Shown piece by piece: positions 1-10,216 of a DNA stretch of 64,000 bases. The DNA is taken from contig NC_087080.1 in assembly GCF_026151205.1 (NCBI RefSeq), positions 12,571,837-12,635,836 of the forward strand, read 5' to 3'. The position numbers and the translations under genes are program-made. Source of the DNA: Bolinopsis microptera (lineage: Eukaryota > Ctenophora > Tentaculata > Lobata > Bolinopsidae). The notes under the pieces were generated by a model. The model was not told the origin of the DNA, did no database searches, and saw nothing but the letters and a program-made list of their open reading frames with translations. The stretch's first letter is position 1, and each line of letters starts with the position of its first letter.

Positions 1-1227
1 TCCTAAATTATCAAAGTCTTCTGTTTATCACAATCTTGTGAACTCTTAACTGCACAGTTCAAGCTTGTAAATTATATGCTGAGATTCAAAACTAGCTAAA
101 TTTGTTGCACAGCTTGACTGACTTATTTCTGTTGTTTCATGGGCTGTGATATAATCTCGGATAGATTTAAATAATTTAGAAACCTTATTCAAAATCTAAT
201 TACTGTTGGACAGCTGAATCAGTCTTGAGCACACTTACTTACTTTCAAAAATTAAAAATATCTTTAAGCACCTAAACCACTTAGCTTTTTAGATATTAAT
301 ATCTCAGATGCAGTATTTCATATATTGGTTTGATAATTGATATTCTTTATCAATAATAATGATGTTTGCAGCACAACAAAATTGAATATTATTTAAGGTA
401 AATAGAAGTAAGATGAGCAAGTGGAGCAAGTGGATCAATTCCGAGGGATGTAAATTGTAACAATAAAATAATCGAGAGTCGAGATCTTTGAATCAGTTAG
501 GGTTAGAGCAACACTCAGTCGATTTATTCAACTTTTAAATGATTCTTTCCAGCTGGTATAAAGACTGTCTTCATTCCTGCTTTGAATTCAATTAATAGAC
601 TGTTAAATGGCTTTTGTAGTAGCAAAGTAAACTGTAGCATTGATTTAGCCTATCACATAACTTTATTTGTTGTTAAAGTTGATATTCTGTTAATGTAACG
701 TCGTAAGCATTCAATGAATTTGTTGCACTTTGTTTTAGTGTTGTTAATTGTAATGGTAACTAAAAAGATTAATATTAAATAAATACGTATGACACGATAT
801 AGATAAATTTTCAATAAAAATATTGTATAAAAGTAACAAAGAGAACAGTTGAAAACATTGGTAGCGCTCGATTATCAAACTACGAATTAAACAGGATCGC
901 AGAATGCAGCCTATCAAAATAAAAAATGCACGGCGCGCGCAACTTATAATTTTTTTGATTTAAGCAGACCATCATGCAATTTAAAATTAAATTAACAAAT
1001 GTAATTCCTAATTTTGCTTTTAATTTTTTCAATAGCAAATAGTATTCTTTTCAAAATAAAAACATTAATTGGTTATTTTCATTTCTATTGTTTAAATTTG
1101 GAATTAATTGATGTACATGTACATATAAGCTTGTTTATTGTTGATTAGTAATTTGTAGCTTAATACATTGCTGGGCCGCGCCGCGCATTAAATAATGTTT
1201 CTTGGCGTGATGCACCATGACATAACT
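1..1227. other. AT-rich non-coding sequence
   Basis: I see no convincing coding region here. The sequence is AT-rich with scattered stops in all frames. A short GC-rich patch near 1173-1190 (GCCGCGCCGCGC) resembles patches near 9180, 9250 and 10,810, so it is probably a piece of a dispersed repeat. Confidence 0.5.
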
Positions 1228-1360
1228 TGTATGACGTCGTGAACCCCATTGTCGTTTCACTATAGTAAAGTTTATCTACGATACAGGGGAGACGCGCACT
1301 CGTGCGCGGCGGGTCATATAACGTATGACAAGACATAACTTGTCATATGTTGTATGACCC
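1228..1360. repeat. Left part of a palindromic foldback element
   Basis: The stretch from about 1228 is the inverted counterpart of 8950-9085: GTCGTGAACCCC and the following CTATAG..., CTACGATACAGGGG and CGCGCACTCGTGCGCGGC blocks recur in reverse complement on the far side of the LTR retrotransposon. It looks like the left arm of a palindromic MITE-like element interrupted at 1361 by the Ty3/gypsy element. Bases 1271-1360 also recur in direct orientation at 8888-8977 with about one mismatch. Confidence 0.7.
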
Positions 1361-1496
1361 TGTGAGGTTCTTGTACTTGTTTACTATTCAATGAAACCAG
1401 GTAATGAATGTAGAACAACTTACAATGAACTGTATTACATGGAATAACCTAAAGGGGGATGTCGTTAGATAACAGCATATAAAATAGGCTGACATC
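1361..1496 (-). repeat. 3' LTR (in element orientation)
   Basis: This 136-bp block matches 8752-8887 almost base for base; three differences are visible. Read on the plus strand it starts TGTGAGGTTC and closes near GGCTGACA, giving TG...CA ends. It is immediately preceded on the plus strand by the interrupted palindromic element. Confidence 0.9.
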
Positions 1497-1911
1497 ACAC
1501 CCTCTCTTCAAAAGTTTAAAAACCCAATTCTATATGAAAATTTCAAACCCAGTTAAAATCGTATAAGGTTAACAATGTTTAATAAATTAAATGAATTAAT
1601 AAATAGCATCAGTAAGATTGAGTCAATTTCAAATATCCCAAAGATATCGAACAAATACAATAATTTTAAAATATGTTGATAAATCTCTCAAAAAGTAAAC
1701 ATTTTCTCATTCGTTCTCGAAAACGTTTTCAATAAAAACCATATCAAAATAGTTCAAGAACAATCATAAATAATTCAATAACTCCCCTAAAAACCATATA
1801 AATCTGGCGGTACAAAAAGGTTAAGAAAACTATTAAGGTATCATCTAATATAACATTAAACACTATAATCGATAACCGTCATAATAAACAAGTGCTTATA
1901 AGTATAAAAGT

Positions 1912-4653
1912 CTATTCAATCTGGTCAATGAGTCTATTACCTATTACAGCTTTAGAGACTCTGCCTGAGCGTGTAGCATTAGATGAAGTAGGTATAACCT
2001 CTGCAGTAGCGACCTCTTCCGTAGTTTCGGTACTCTCCTCAGTAGCGATATCCGTCTCATTAATGGTATCCTCAGGATCCCTTAGGCAATCCTCTATTGC
2101 TTCAGGGCTTTCCGACAGAACGTGTTCCCTAAATCTCCGCATATCAAGGGTGTCTATTAGTGTCTTATCCAAAAGGTTTTCCACCAGCGATGTAGGTGTA
2201 GTAGATATCAGTAGTGTAGGATCAGGAGCCTTTATAGTACTGGTAGTGGGTAACGATGGCATAATATGGAGTCTTGGTGTGTTTGTTGATTCCACCTCTT
2301 CAGTATCTGTTGATGTTCTGCTTGCAACAGGTTCTTTTCTGGTGCCTGCGTCCATCATCAGGTTACTGTGATAAATTCTATGTTTACCCTTCGAATCAGT
2401 GATTTCCCAGTTGACATCGCTGAGTTTCCTAACGATGTGGAATGGTCCATCAACCCATTTAGGCGAGATCTTTTTATGTTTACCATGTGTACGCTTTATT
2501 AGCACTCGGTCTCCTTGCTTCCACTCCTTACTCTCCTTTGAGGCATTCTTGTCATGTTGAATCTTGTATGCTTTCTTGGCCATGTCACGGTTGTGATTAG
2601 CTGCTACTAAGATCTCTTCGTGACTGAGCTCATTGGTAATACTTGGTAGTTGGAAGAAATTATCAACTGCTAGTCTAGCATCTTTACCAAAAGTACACGA
2701 GAATGGTGACGCCTTAAGCGACTTGTTCATTTGACTGTTCATCTCTAACACAGCTTCTGGAAGAAGGGTATCCCAATCTGTCACAGGTGTCTGCCTGGCT
2801 ATTATCATAGCACGCAGTCTGTCTTTAACGGTTTGAATTGATCTTTCAGCCGATCCATTCCCCTGTGGGTGGTATGGGCTTGAGTGGCGCTTCTCGATAC
2901 CAAGCTCATCACACAGTTCTTTGATGGCTGATTTGTCTACATTAGGGCCTTGGTCAGAGACTAGAATCTTAGGTACTCCATAATAGGCAATATGTTTCTC
3001 CCAAAATGCTTCTTTGAGGACCTTAGATGTCTGATTGGGCAGAGCCGTAGCGTTTATCATTTTTGTACATAAGTCGACACACAGTATGAAACAACAATTA
3101 CCTTTGGGCGATTTAGGCATTGAGCCTATATCAAAGGAAATCATCTCGTGGGATTTAGGGACATCAGTGATAATCATTTCAGCCTTATCAGGTCTACTCT
3201 TGGCTTGAATACAGGTTCTACAGTCTTTGGTGAAAGCATCTACCTGTTTAGATAAACTTCTCCACCAAAACCTAGCCCTGATTTGGGTTGCGGTTATCTC
3301 TGGCCCGGGATGGCTTTGGCAGTGGTACTCCTGAATTATTTTATCTTGAAGGCTTGGTGGCACTACAATACGTCTTCCCTTATATAACAGCCCTGAGCTG
3401 TCAACACTTATATATTTAGTGTTTTTATAAGGTCCTCTAGAGATAACCTTGTTGTTCTGTATTCTAGATGTAGTCCACTTAATCCAGGCATCGTTGTCTT
3501 GGGCATTTTTCAATGAGCTGTCATTCTCTCCACCTTTACTCAACTCAGCATAAATGTGACTTTCTGCTTCAGCATCGCTTCTTTCCGTTTTAATGTCAGT
3601 CTTTACCACAATTCTGCTCAGACTGTCAGCTACTCCATTCAATTCTCCAGGGATGTACCTAACTTCATACTCAACAGCCTCGAGTTCATTTAACCATCTC
3701 ATTATCTTGTTCCGGGGGTCTTTTCGGTTGCGGATATTTTTCAGTGGCTCGTGGTCTGTATGGAATGTTACTTTTCCTTCACAGCAATACACTCTCCATT
3801 TTCTTAGGCAGCTGATAATAGCCCAAAGTTCTCTATCAGTAGCGTCCCATCTTGTCTCCGCCTTGGTAAGTGTCTGGGAATGGAACGAGATGGGGCAGAT
3901 TTGACCAATTTTATCGACCTGATAGAGCATACCTCCCACCGCAATGCCAGAGGCATCAGTCTGTATGTGAAACGGTTCCTTCCACTTTGGTAGGTAAAGG
4001 TTGTTCACATTGCCGAGCTTGTCCTTTAACACTGTGAAAGCTTCCTCTTGAGTTGCACCCCACTCGAATTGCACTTTCTCTGAAACAAGGGAGGTTAATG
4101 GTTTAGCCAGTGTGGAATAATTCTTGATGAATCTTCTGTTGAAATTAGCTAACCCCAGAAATCGTTGGATTTCTTTCTTGTTTTTAGGTTTAGGGAACTG
4201 CTTGACTTTATCTATATTAGCTTCAGAAGGACCCACACTAACTCCGTCAATAACAAATCCCAAGAAGTCAATCTTAGTGTAGCCAAATTCACATTTGTCA
4301 ACTCTGAGTGACATGTTCATTTTCCTCAATTCATTCATGACGATCTTAAGCATACTCACATGATCTTCCAGATTCCTGGAGAATAGTATCAGGTTGTCAG
4401 AGTAATCGTCCAATCCAGAACCATCTTGAGTCTGCTCCTTGGTCATGTTCTTCTTAGCACTCTTCACAATAGCATCCATATTCCTCTGAAAAGTAGGACC
4501 TGAGTTTTTGAGTCCAAATGCCATTCTTAAACATTGGTATTTACCGCGCGGCACGCTAAATGCTGTTTTATGTCTATCTTCTTCAGCAATAGGCACAAAC
4601 CAGTAACCAGCCGCAAGGTCAAGTTGCGTAAGGGTCCACACCCTAGGGTCCAC
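1912..4653 (-). pseudogene. pol 3' part: RT palm, RNase H and integrase of the Ty3/gypsy element
   Basis: This is an open frame of about 913 residues, without a real start because the upstream RT part is cut off by an insert. The order is: RT motif LDLAAGYW near residue 12; a palm motif reading YSDN where YxDD is expected (near residue 84); RNase H with DASG and a TDRELW block; the integrase zinc finger H-H-C-C; and the integrase core with acidic residues in SFDIG, SDQG and SAERS. A chromodomain-free GPY/F-like module (WVDGPFHIV) follows, then a Thr/Ser-rich tail ending at 1912. The replaced second Asp of the RT motif and the lost 5' part make it non-functional. Confidence in family is high. 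Confidence 0.9.
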
Positions 4654-5331
4654 ACATCCAAAATGATTATCTTGAAATTGAAAATTAGCTGGGTGTGCAT
4701 TTTCCTTTGTCTTACTAACGTGTGTGAGCGCAGTGTAGTGAGAAAGTGTTTTTAACAGATTTATTATTAGACTTAGGATTATGATTTTTAATATATTACA
4801 TTGATATAAGATTTATTTTTGATAGGTACTTAATAAAGTTGATGAATTTCCCTCCCTATTAAACTTTTAAACCCATTTAGTGAAAATTGATAAACGAAGA
4901 TCTAGATATTGATACATATTATAACCAACATTGCTTATATTCTGCCTTGTAAACAAAGAGCAAATCTTCTTAATGCCTTCTTCATGTCCTAAAACTAAAA
5001 CTTCATCCTATTAAAGTAAAGGCCAGTTGTTACCACAAGCTATTATACCGTCCCTCTCAAAAACATGCCTCAGCCTCCATCAAAAACAATTTTAGTTTTC
5101 AGTCCTTCTAGTTTCCAAAAATCTACCGAGCTAGTGTTCTGGTGTGCACAAAAGCCCCTAAGCCCGTGCATTCCTTGCCCCGCTAGCTGCCAGTCCTTGA
5201 CAAACTTCCAATAGCAAAGATCAACTAGTCATTTACAAATTGAGCACTATACAATTTTAATTGTTTTAAATATTTGACTTTGTAAAATGAGCTAAAACAT
5301 TGATTTATTAGTTTCATTGATTTATTAGTTT
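4640..5331. other. Unidentified ~690-bp insert splitting the RT domain
   Basis: The RT frame breaks after the codons for AKYFT (about 5332) and resumes at LTQLDLAAGYW (about 4640). The DNA between has stops in the pol frame and shows no recognisable domain. A 17-bp unit (AATGAAACTAATAAATC) is directly repeated at the upstream edge near 5300-5335, and a GGGTCCACAC unit is repeated at the downstream edge near 4633-4655. It could be a short non-autonomous transposon. I cannot name the family. Confidence 0.5.
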
Positions 5332-6123
5332 CATTGTAAAGTATTTTGCGCCTTGGCATTTGTCTATAAGCTCGTCTATGTTTGGTAAAGGATACGAGTC
5401 TTTAATAGTGCCCTTATTTAAAGAACGATAATCAATTACAAAGCGTTTATCCCCATCCTTTTTATCAACTATGATTACATTGCTGTTGTATGGCGATGCA
5501 GACGGTTCAATGATCCCATTCTCCAACATTTCGTCAATTTGGCGGTTGATGTGTCCCATCCATTTTTCAGGGACTCTCCTGGGTTTATCAAAGCTAACTC
5601 TATTAGTTTCGCTTACAATATAGTGTTGAGGACCCTTGTATTCGCGAGGGGCTTTGGGGTTAGATGCAAAAACATTTTTGAATTCATCTACCACATTTTT
5701 AAGATTACCTACTTCTTCATTAGAAAGCTCCGGGTTGATGTTGTATGTAGGTTGTTTGTCCTCGCTGAGTAGGCAGTATACCCACTGTTCACCCAGCTTA
5801 ACGCAACCCTTCTCCCAATCAAATCCGGTCTTCCCAAACTTCTGCATAAAGTCTGTACCAAGGATAACCAAGTCCGGCTGGGCGGGTAAGAATGTAGGTT
5901 TCATCCAGTGAGTCTGGGTCCATCCCGAGTGAAACATCACATCACACTGCACTGGGTCCCCTGTTTTCTGCTTACCACCAATCCCATTAATAGAGCCCCC
6001 ATCTTTAATTTTATCTTCTAGTTCAGGAAGCAATTCAGCACTGATGAGGGATGTGTTTGCTCCACTATCAAGTAGTATTCTCGCTGCAACTATTTTACCA
6101 TTGTACTGAATCTGTCCGTCTAG
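5314..6123 (-). pseudogene. pol 5' part: aspartic protease and N-terminal RT
   Basis: Reading starts directly after the gag UGA (6124-6126) in the same frame. The protease motif LLDSGANTSLI lies at about 6020-6085, and the flap and C-terminal part end with a VILGTDF block. The N-terminal RT follows, with the fingers motif ending in DYRSLN and then PLPNIDELI. The frame runs into the ~690-bp insert and stops at 5314. There is no in-frame ATG before the protease, which fits translation only as a Gag-Pol fusion. See the entry on the stop codon. Confidence 0.85.
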
Positions 6124-6126
6124 TCA
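6118..6126 (-). promoter_or_regulatory. Putative UGA-CUAG stop-codon readthrough site between gag and pol
   Basis: On the minus strand gag ends in TGA, followed immediately by CTAGAC, and the protease/RT frame continues in the same frame. UGA followed by CUAG is the established high-efficiency readthrough context (alphavirus nsP junction, several animal genes). Most Ty3/gypsy elements use frameshifting or a single ORF instead. That it works here is inference. Confidence 0.65.
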
Positions 6127-6440
6127 TAAGTTTGCTCTTCTCCCATTGTCTTTCTGCTGCGGACGTTGTTTGTTTCCTCTAGACTGCCCCTCTGGGTGTC
6201 CCATTGAGCTTGAGGATCCTCTCGAGTATCCTCCTGATCCTGAGTATCCTCCTGAGTATCCTCCTGACTTCTTCTTCTCACATTCATGAGTACTGTGACC
6301 CAGCTTACCACATGCCTTGCATTTACGTTTAAAACATTGAGTGGCAATGTGACCTTGCCTGTCACATGTATAGCATCTTCTTGTGCTTCTTTGCCTGTTC
6401 TCTGTTCCATAATACACTTCTTCAGTTTCATCCCATTTTT
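6124..6440 (-). pseudogene. gag 3' part with two CCHC zinc knuckles (nucleocapsid)
   Basis: The frame contains two CX2CX4HX4C knuckles (CYTCDRQGHIATQC and CKACGKLGHSTHEC), then a Gly/Ser/Tyr-rich tail and a basic end, closing with TGA at 6124. It is the nucleocapsid part of gag, separated from the rest of gag by the LINE insertion. The gag frame resumes right after the LINE's A-rich end near 6440. The sequence downstream of the stop is pol in the same frame. Confidence 0.85.
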
Positions 6441-8015
6441 TTTTATTTGAAAATTCAATTAATCATTATATATATAAATCAAGCGTTACATTTCAGCCAT
6501 GCAAAATTACAATGACATATTTTGGTTACTAAATGATAAATGGTACTGCAATATAAGTTGCTTAATGTTTGGCCGGATGACAACTAACGAGAAAAATAAA
6601 CTTGATTATATAATAATTAATTCGGCTGAACCAACACATAGCAAGAGCCACATTAACGTTGGGGCCGTCTACCAAATTTGAATGACAAACATTAACAAGA
6701 AATCAAACATATCATAAATAATTATAAGGATTTTGTTCATTACAATTCCGTCACAACTGATAAAGAAAAAAGAAAAGGACAAGCAGATAGGAAATTGGAC
6801 GGACAGAATTGTAACCAACAAAAACAAATTTCTGAGACTCATAAGACTGATGAGCTAATCTGGCCAGACTGTATCGGCAGCCCAGAGGTACTTGATCAGT
6901 TTGGCCTTAAAAGTAGAAATACGCTCTGACTGCCGGATACATACTGGTAGACTATTCCATTTCAGCATAGATCTATGAAAAAAGCTATTTCGGAAGGCAT
7001 CCGAGCAGGGCACAGTGGTACTCATGTAAGTTGAAGTATCCGACATATCAATTATTTGAGCATTGTGCCTAGTGTATCGGGTGCCCTCTGGACGGCATAG
7101 GACTATATATGTAGGGAGCGAAACTGGAATTATGCTATTCACTATTTTATAGAAGGTCATAAGATCGTTATAAATAAACTTCTGTTTAACAGGGAGAATA
7201 TTTAGTTTCTTTTGTTCTGTAGCAAGTTTATCGTCATTATAACTGGAGTAAGGTTCACCATTGATCCATTTAATAGCCCTCTTTTGGATAGCAACAAACT
7301 GTTGAAGATGAGTTGCAGATTGAGGGGACCATATGACAGAACAATGTTCAAATATAGACCTAATTAACGCTAAATAGAACGATCTTTTCTGCCTTTTATC
7401 AGTAGTGAAATGACATGTTCTCTTAAGTAGTCCAAGTCTAGATGTAGCTTTGGAAACAAGCGCTTTACATTGTGCACCCCAATTAAACCTGGAGTTTATT
7501 GCGACTCCTAAATCTGACTGAGAGGGCACAAAGTCAATATCACTTCCAGAAAGTTTATAAAAGAAGGTATTGAATGGCAAGTTATCCAGCACGTTTCTTT
7601 GCAGGGACACAGAGAGGGCTTTGCACTTTTGTGGGTGGAACTTCATTCGATTTCTCACTGACCAATCATATAATCTATTGATGTCATTTTGGATTATGTG
7701 ATGGTCAGGGTAACCAAGAATCTCCCTCCAAATTTTAGTGTCATCTGCATAAAGGGCGATATTGGTGCCTTCAGAGACACAGGAGAACATGTCATTTATA
7801 AATATTACAAACAATAAAGGGCCAAGTATAGAACCTTGAGGGACACCAGACCGAACTGGTAGAGAAGAAGACGTTTGGCCTCCTATCACTACTTGTTGTT
7901 GTCGCCCCTCAAGATAGGACTTAATAAATTTAAGCATTAGTCCATCGACATTAAAAATATTCTTTAATTTACTTAAAATGAGGTCATGCGAAACGCTATC
8001 AAAGGCTCTTTCCTC
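6440..8015 (-). mobile_element. 5'-truncated CR1/L2-like LINE inserted in gag
   Basis: On the minus strand from about 8015 the gag frame runs without a stop into a non-LTR RT: AFDSVSHDLIL, SGVPQGSILGPLLF and YADDTKIW are RT motifs 3, 4 and 5. They are followed by the thumb and a C-terminal region with HCSVIWSP, ending at 6855. A 3' UTR of about 400 bp ends in an A-rich tail (run of A on the minus strand at about 6437-6446). Endonuclease and N-terminal RT are missing, so it is a typical 5'-truncated insertion. The family (CR1/L2/Rex-type) is a judgement from motif style. No clear target-site duplication is visible. Confidence 0.8.
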
Positions 8016-8402
8016 TGTCCAGTTCTCCTCATGCTGGTCTAACAGGTAGTGCCTAATGGAGTCCAATTCTCCTTTCAAGGCATCTAACTCTCCAGTGTAG
8101 TCTGTGGGTGTCTGATTCTCTTCCGAGTCTGCTGCGAAGACGAAACCGTCCTCTATCTCTTGCTTTATGTTAATCTGCGTCTCCTGCTTAGTATGGTTTT
8201 GGGCTTTGTCTAGCTGTGGCTGTAGCAACGCAAACATTTCCAGTAATTCCGCATCCGTCATATCCGCTTTTATCTTTGCCTTGTTATCTTCATGAAACTT
8301 AACTCCTGAGGGTATGAGACTTAAGAATCTCAGCAGTACAACATCATTTGAAAATACTGCTTCTTTCCCTAATTTCTTTAAGATGAAGAACGTAGTCTTC
8401 AA
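6855..8402 (-). pseudogene. Chimeric ORF: gag middle part fused in frame to a LINE RT
   Basis: One uninterrupted frame of 515 residues. Residues 1 to about 130 are acidic, coiled-coil-like Gag; from about residue 131 (ERAFDSVSHD) it is LINE RT. The fusion arose by insertion, not by design of either element. The start ATG at 8402 is within gag, downstream of the gag frameshift. It is probably not a functional gene, but it is open over its full length. Confidence 0.75.
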
Positions 8403-8701
8403 CTTCCCAGTAACAGGACAGTCAACACAAAGAACTTTTGAGCTGCTAGAACCCGTGATGGTTTGCCATCCACAAGCTCGCTCAACCTTTTGAGTGCTTT
8501 ATCTAGATCATCATCAGTATTTTCTTCTACAACCAGTAATGCGATCTCCACTTCTCCTTCATTTCTGCAAACGTAAACTGGAAGAGAGTCAATTTTCTGT
8601 TTCTCTGATGCAAATAGTGCCGTTGCTCGCTTAAACAGTCTTCCCCAATCTTGAATAGACTGACCCGGCATCAGCGCTGGAATAACGTTGACTGGTGCCA
8701 T
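8399..8701 (-). pseudogene. gag N-terminal part
   Basis: The ATG at 8701 lies about 50 bp inside the 5' LTR (8752-8887), the expected place for a gag start. It encodes about 100 residues starting MAPVNVIPALMPGQSIQDWG, a style typical of Ty3/gypsy capsid. It runs to a stop at 8399 while the continuing gag frame is offset by one base. The frame change near 8400-8430 is most simply an indel. Confidence 0.75.
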
Positions 8702-8751
8702 ATCTCAACACTTCTGTAGGATAGATGTTACAAAATAATTTGAGGTTATTA

Positions 8752-8887
8752 TGTGAGGTTCTTGTACTTGTTTACTATTCAATGAAACCAGGTAATGAAT
8801 GTAGAACAACTTACAATGAACTGTATTACATGGAATAACTTAAAGGGGGATGGCGTTAGATAACAGCTTATAAAATAGGCTGACATC
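8752..8887 (-). repeat. 5' LTR (in element orientation)
   Basis: This 136-bp block is the partner of 1361-1496. The gag start follows after a leader of about 50 bp. I could not recognise a primer-binding site with the usual TGG start next to the LTR. Confidence 0.9.
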
Positions 8888-9085
8888 TTTATCTACGATA
8901 CAGGGGAGACGCGCACTCGTGCGTGGCGGGTCATATAACGTATGACAAGACATAACTTGTCATATGTTGTATGACCCGACGCACACGAGTGCGCGGCTCC
9001 CCTGTACCTGTATCGTAGAAACTCTACTATAGTGAAACTCTACTATAGTGAAACGACAGTGGGGGTCACGACCTGATACATAACT
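8888..9085. repeat. Palindromic foldback element (right, nearly complete copy)
   Basis: The left arm (TTTATCTACGATACAGGGGA...ATATAACGTATGACAA) and right arm (TTGTCATATGTTGTATGACCC...CTGTATCGTAGAAAC) are reverse complements with few mismatches. The element ends CTATAGTGAAACGACAG...GTCACGAC, which mirrors the sequence near 1228-1260. Without the LTR element the whole would be a MITE-like palindrome of about 300 bp. Confidence 0.75.
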
Positions 9086-9774
9086 GAAAACATGATTGAT
9101 CCACACTGAGCTAGCTACGAAGGATTGACATTGTAAATTTAATTAAGCTATGCACCTAGCCTTGTAGCGCGATGCGTTACTGTGCCGCGCCGTGCACTCA
9201 ATTAGGCTTCTCACAGCTACATCTCTTTAGATCGGCGAAATGCACTACTGTGCCGCGCCGAGCTGAGATGAATTGACATCGTCAATTAATACCTAGCCTC
9301 AATGTCAAAACAGAAAAATCAAAAACATTCAGTATTAATCATGCCTGTGCTGAAAAAACTTTTTGCAGGACTGTCAGCAATTTGATATTAATTGTTAATG
9401 GTATGGGCAAACATTTTTGAATATTTTGATCATGCAAAAAGCCTATACGCTAGCCTGAAGCTGAGCAATTATGTTACTCTATCCGAAGCCCTTGCAGTAG
9501 CGCTTGCCCGCCTGGTATGTAAAACAAGCGCGCCCGATTTGTAAAACAAGCGCGCCCGACTTGTGAAAGAAGTGCACCCGCAACGGCGCGAAAGCACATG
9601 GTTAGGTAAAGCAACTATGCACTAGAGATAATTTTTAAACATGCATGCACAGTTTCAAGAACGATTTTATTAAAATGATATTAAATACATATTTATATTA
9701 CAATATATAGCCTGCCATCAGCTTTTGCTAAATAAGTGTAATTCGAAAATAAAAGTGCATATATTGTATTCTTT
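9086..9774. other. Non-coding, repeat-derived sequence
   Basis: No coding region is seen. Two related GC-rich patches (GTGCCGCGCCG near 9180 and 9250) and a short tandem array at about 9515-9580 (units around GTAAAACAAGCGCGCCCGA) suggest fragments of dispersed repeats. Confidence 0.5.
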
Positions 9775-9903
9775 GTATTCTGGGTAAAATTATTTTTATC
9801 CCGGTTGTTGCGACAAGTAAAAATGCTCTTATTAATATTAGGGAAAGGAGCATTTTTACTTGTCGCAACAACCGGGATAAATATAATTTTATACCCAGAA
9901 TAC
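9775..9903. repeat. Long hairpin (arms ~54 bp, loop ~19 bp)
   Basis: The left arm 9775-9828 (GTATTCTGGGTAAAAT...AAAAATGCTC) pairs with the right arm 9848-9903 (GAGCATTTTT...ACCCAGAATAC) with only a few mismatches. It may be a small MITE or an RNA hairpin source. Confidence 0.75.
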
Positions 9904-10166
9904 ATTACAACAATGCGACTCATAAATAATACTCCAATCCGGATTTTACATTGTATTCTTTGGAAGAATTTCAGAAATTTTGCTTTCAGGATTGAAATCT
10001 AAAATAAATCCAGCAAGATTTTGATTTTGCTGTGCCAATTGAGGGTTCTGCAAATTTTGGGATCGTCCACTGCCCCCTCTTCCTAAACCACTGTAATTGC
10101 ATCACTTGATTTACCTTACAAGACATATTTATGTGGATCATAATTCTGGGGATCGGAATTATGGGG
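9904..10166. other. Non-coding sequence
   Basis: There is no recognisable gene. Short frames on both strands lack domains or splice context. Confidence 0.4.
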
Positions 10167-10216
10167 GAACGAAAATATGGGGATTTTTTCAGAAATCCCC
10201 AAATTTCGTACCCCAA
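10167..10216. repeat. Short palindromic repeat, copy 1
   Basis: A hairpin built from ACGAAAATATGGGGATTTTT and AAATCCCCAAATTTCGTACC. A second copy with the same design lies at 11,007-11,055. Confidence 0.65.

Larger units (their letters stand above)
1361..8887 (-). mobile_element. Defective Ty3/gypsy-type LTR retrotransposon, minus strand
   Basis: Near-identical 136-bp terminal repeats at 1361-1496 and 8752-8887 enclose, on the minus strand, gag with two CCHC zinc knuckles, an aspartic protease with a DSGA active site, RT, RNase H and an integrase with HHCC, D,D,E and GPY/F modules. The order PR-RT-RH-IN is Ty3/gypsy. A purine-rich tract lies just inside the 3' LTR (reverse complement of about 1497-1510). 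No envelope-like ORF is seen. The copy is dead: gag has a frameshift near 8400, a LINE lies in gag (about 6440-8015), and an unidentified insert splits RT (about 4640-5331). The LTRs are very short for this class. The element splits a palindromic repeat. Confidence 0.9.

Noticed and set aside
1892-2371. Plus-strand frame of 159 residues, Ser/Val-rich
   Set aside because: Antisense shadow of the end of pol; its composition mirrors the Thr/Glu-rich pol tail.
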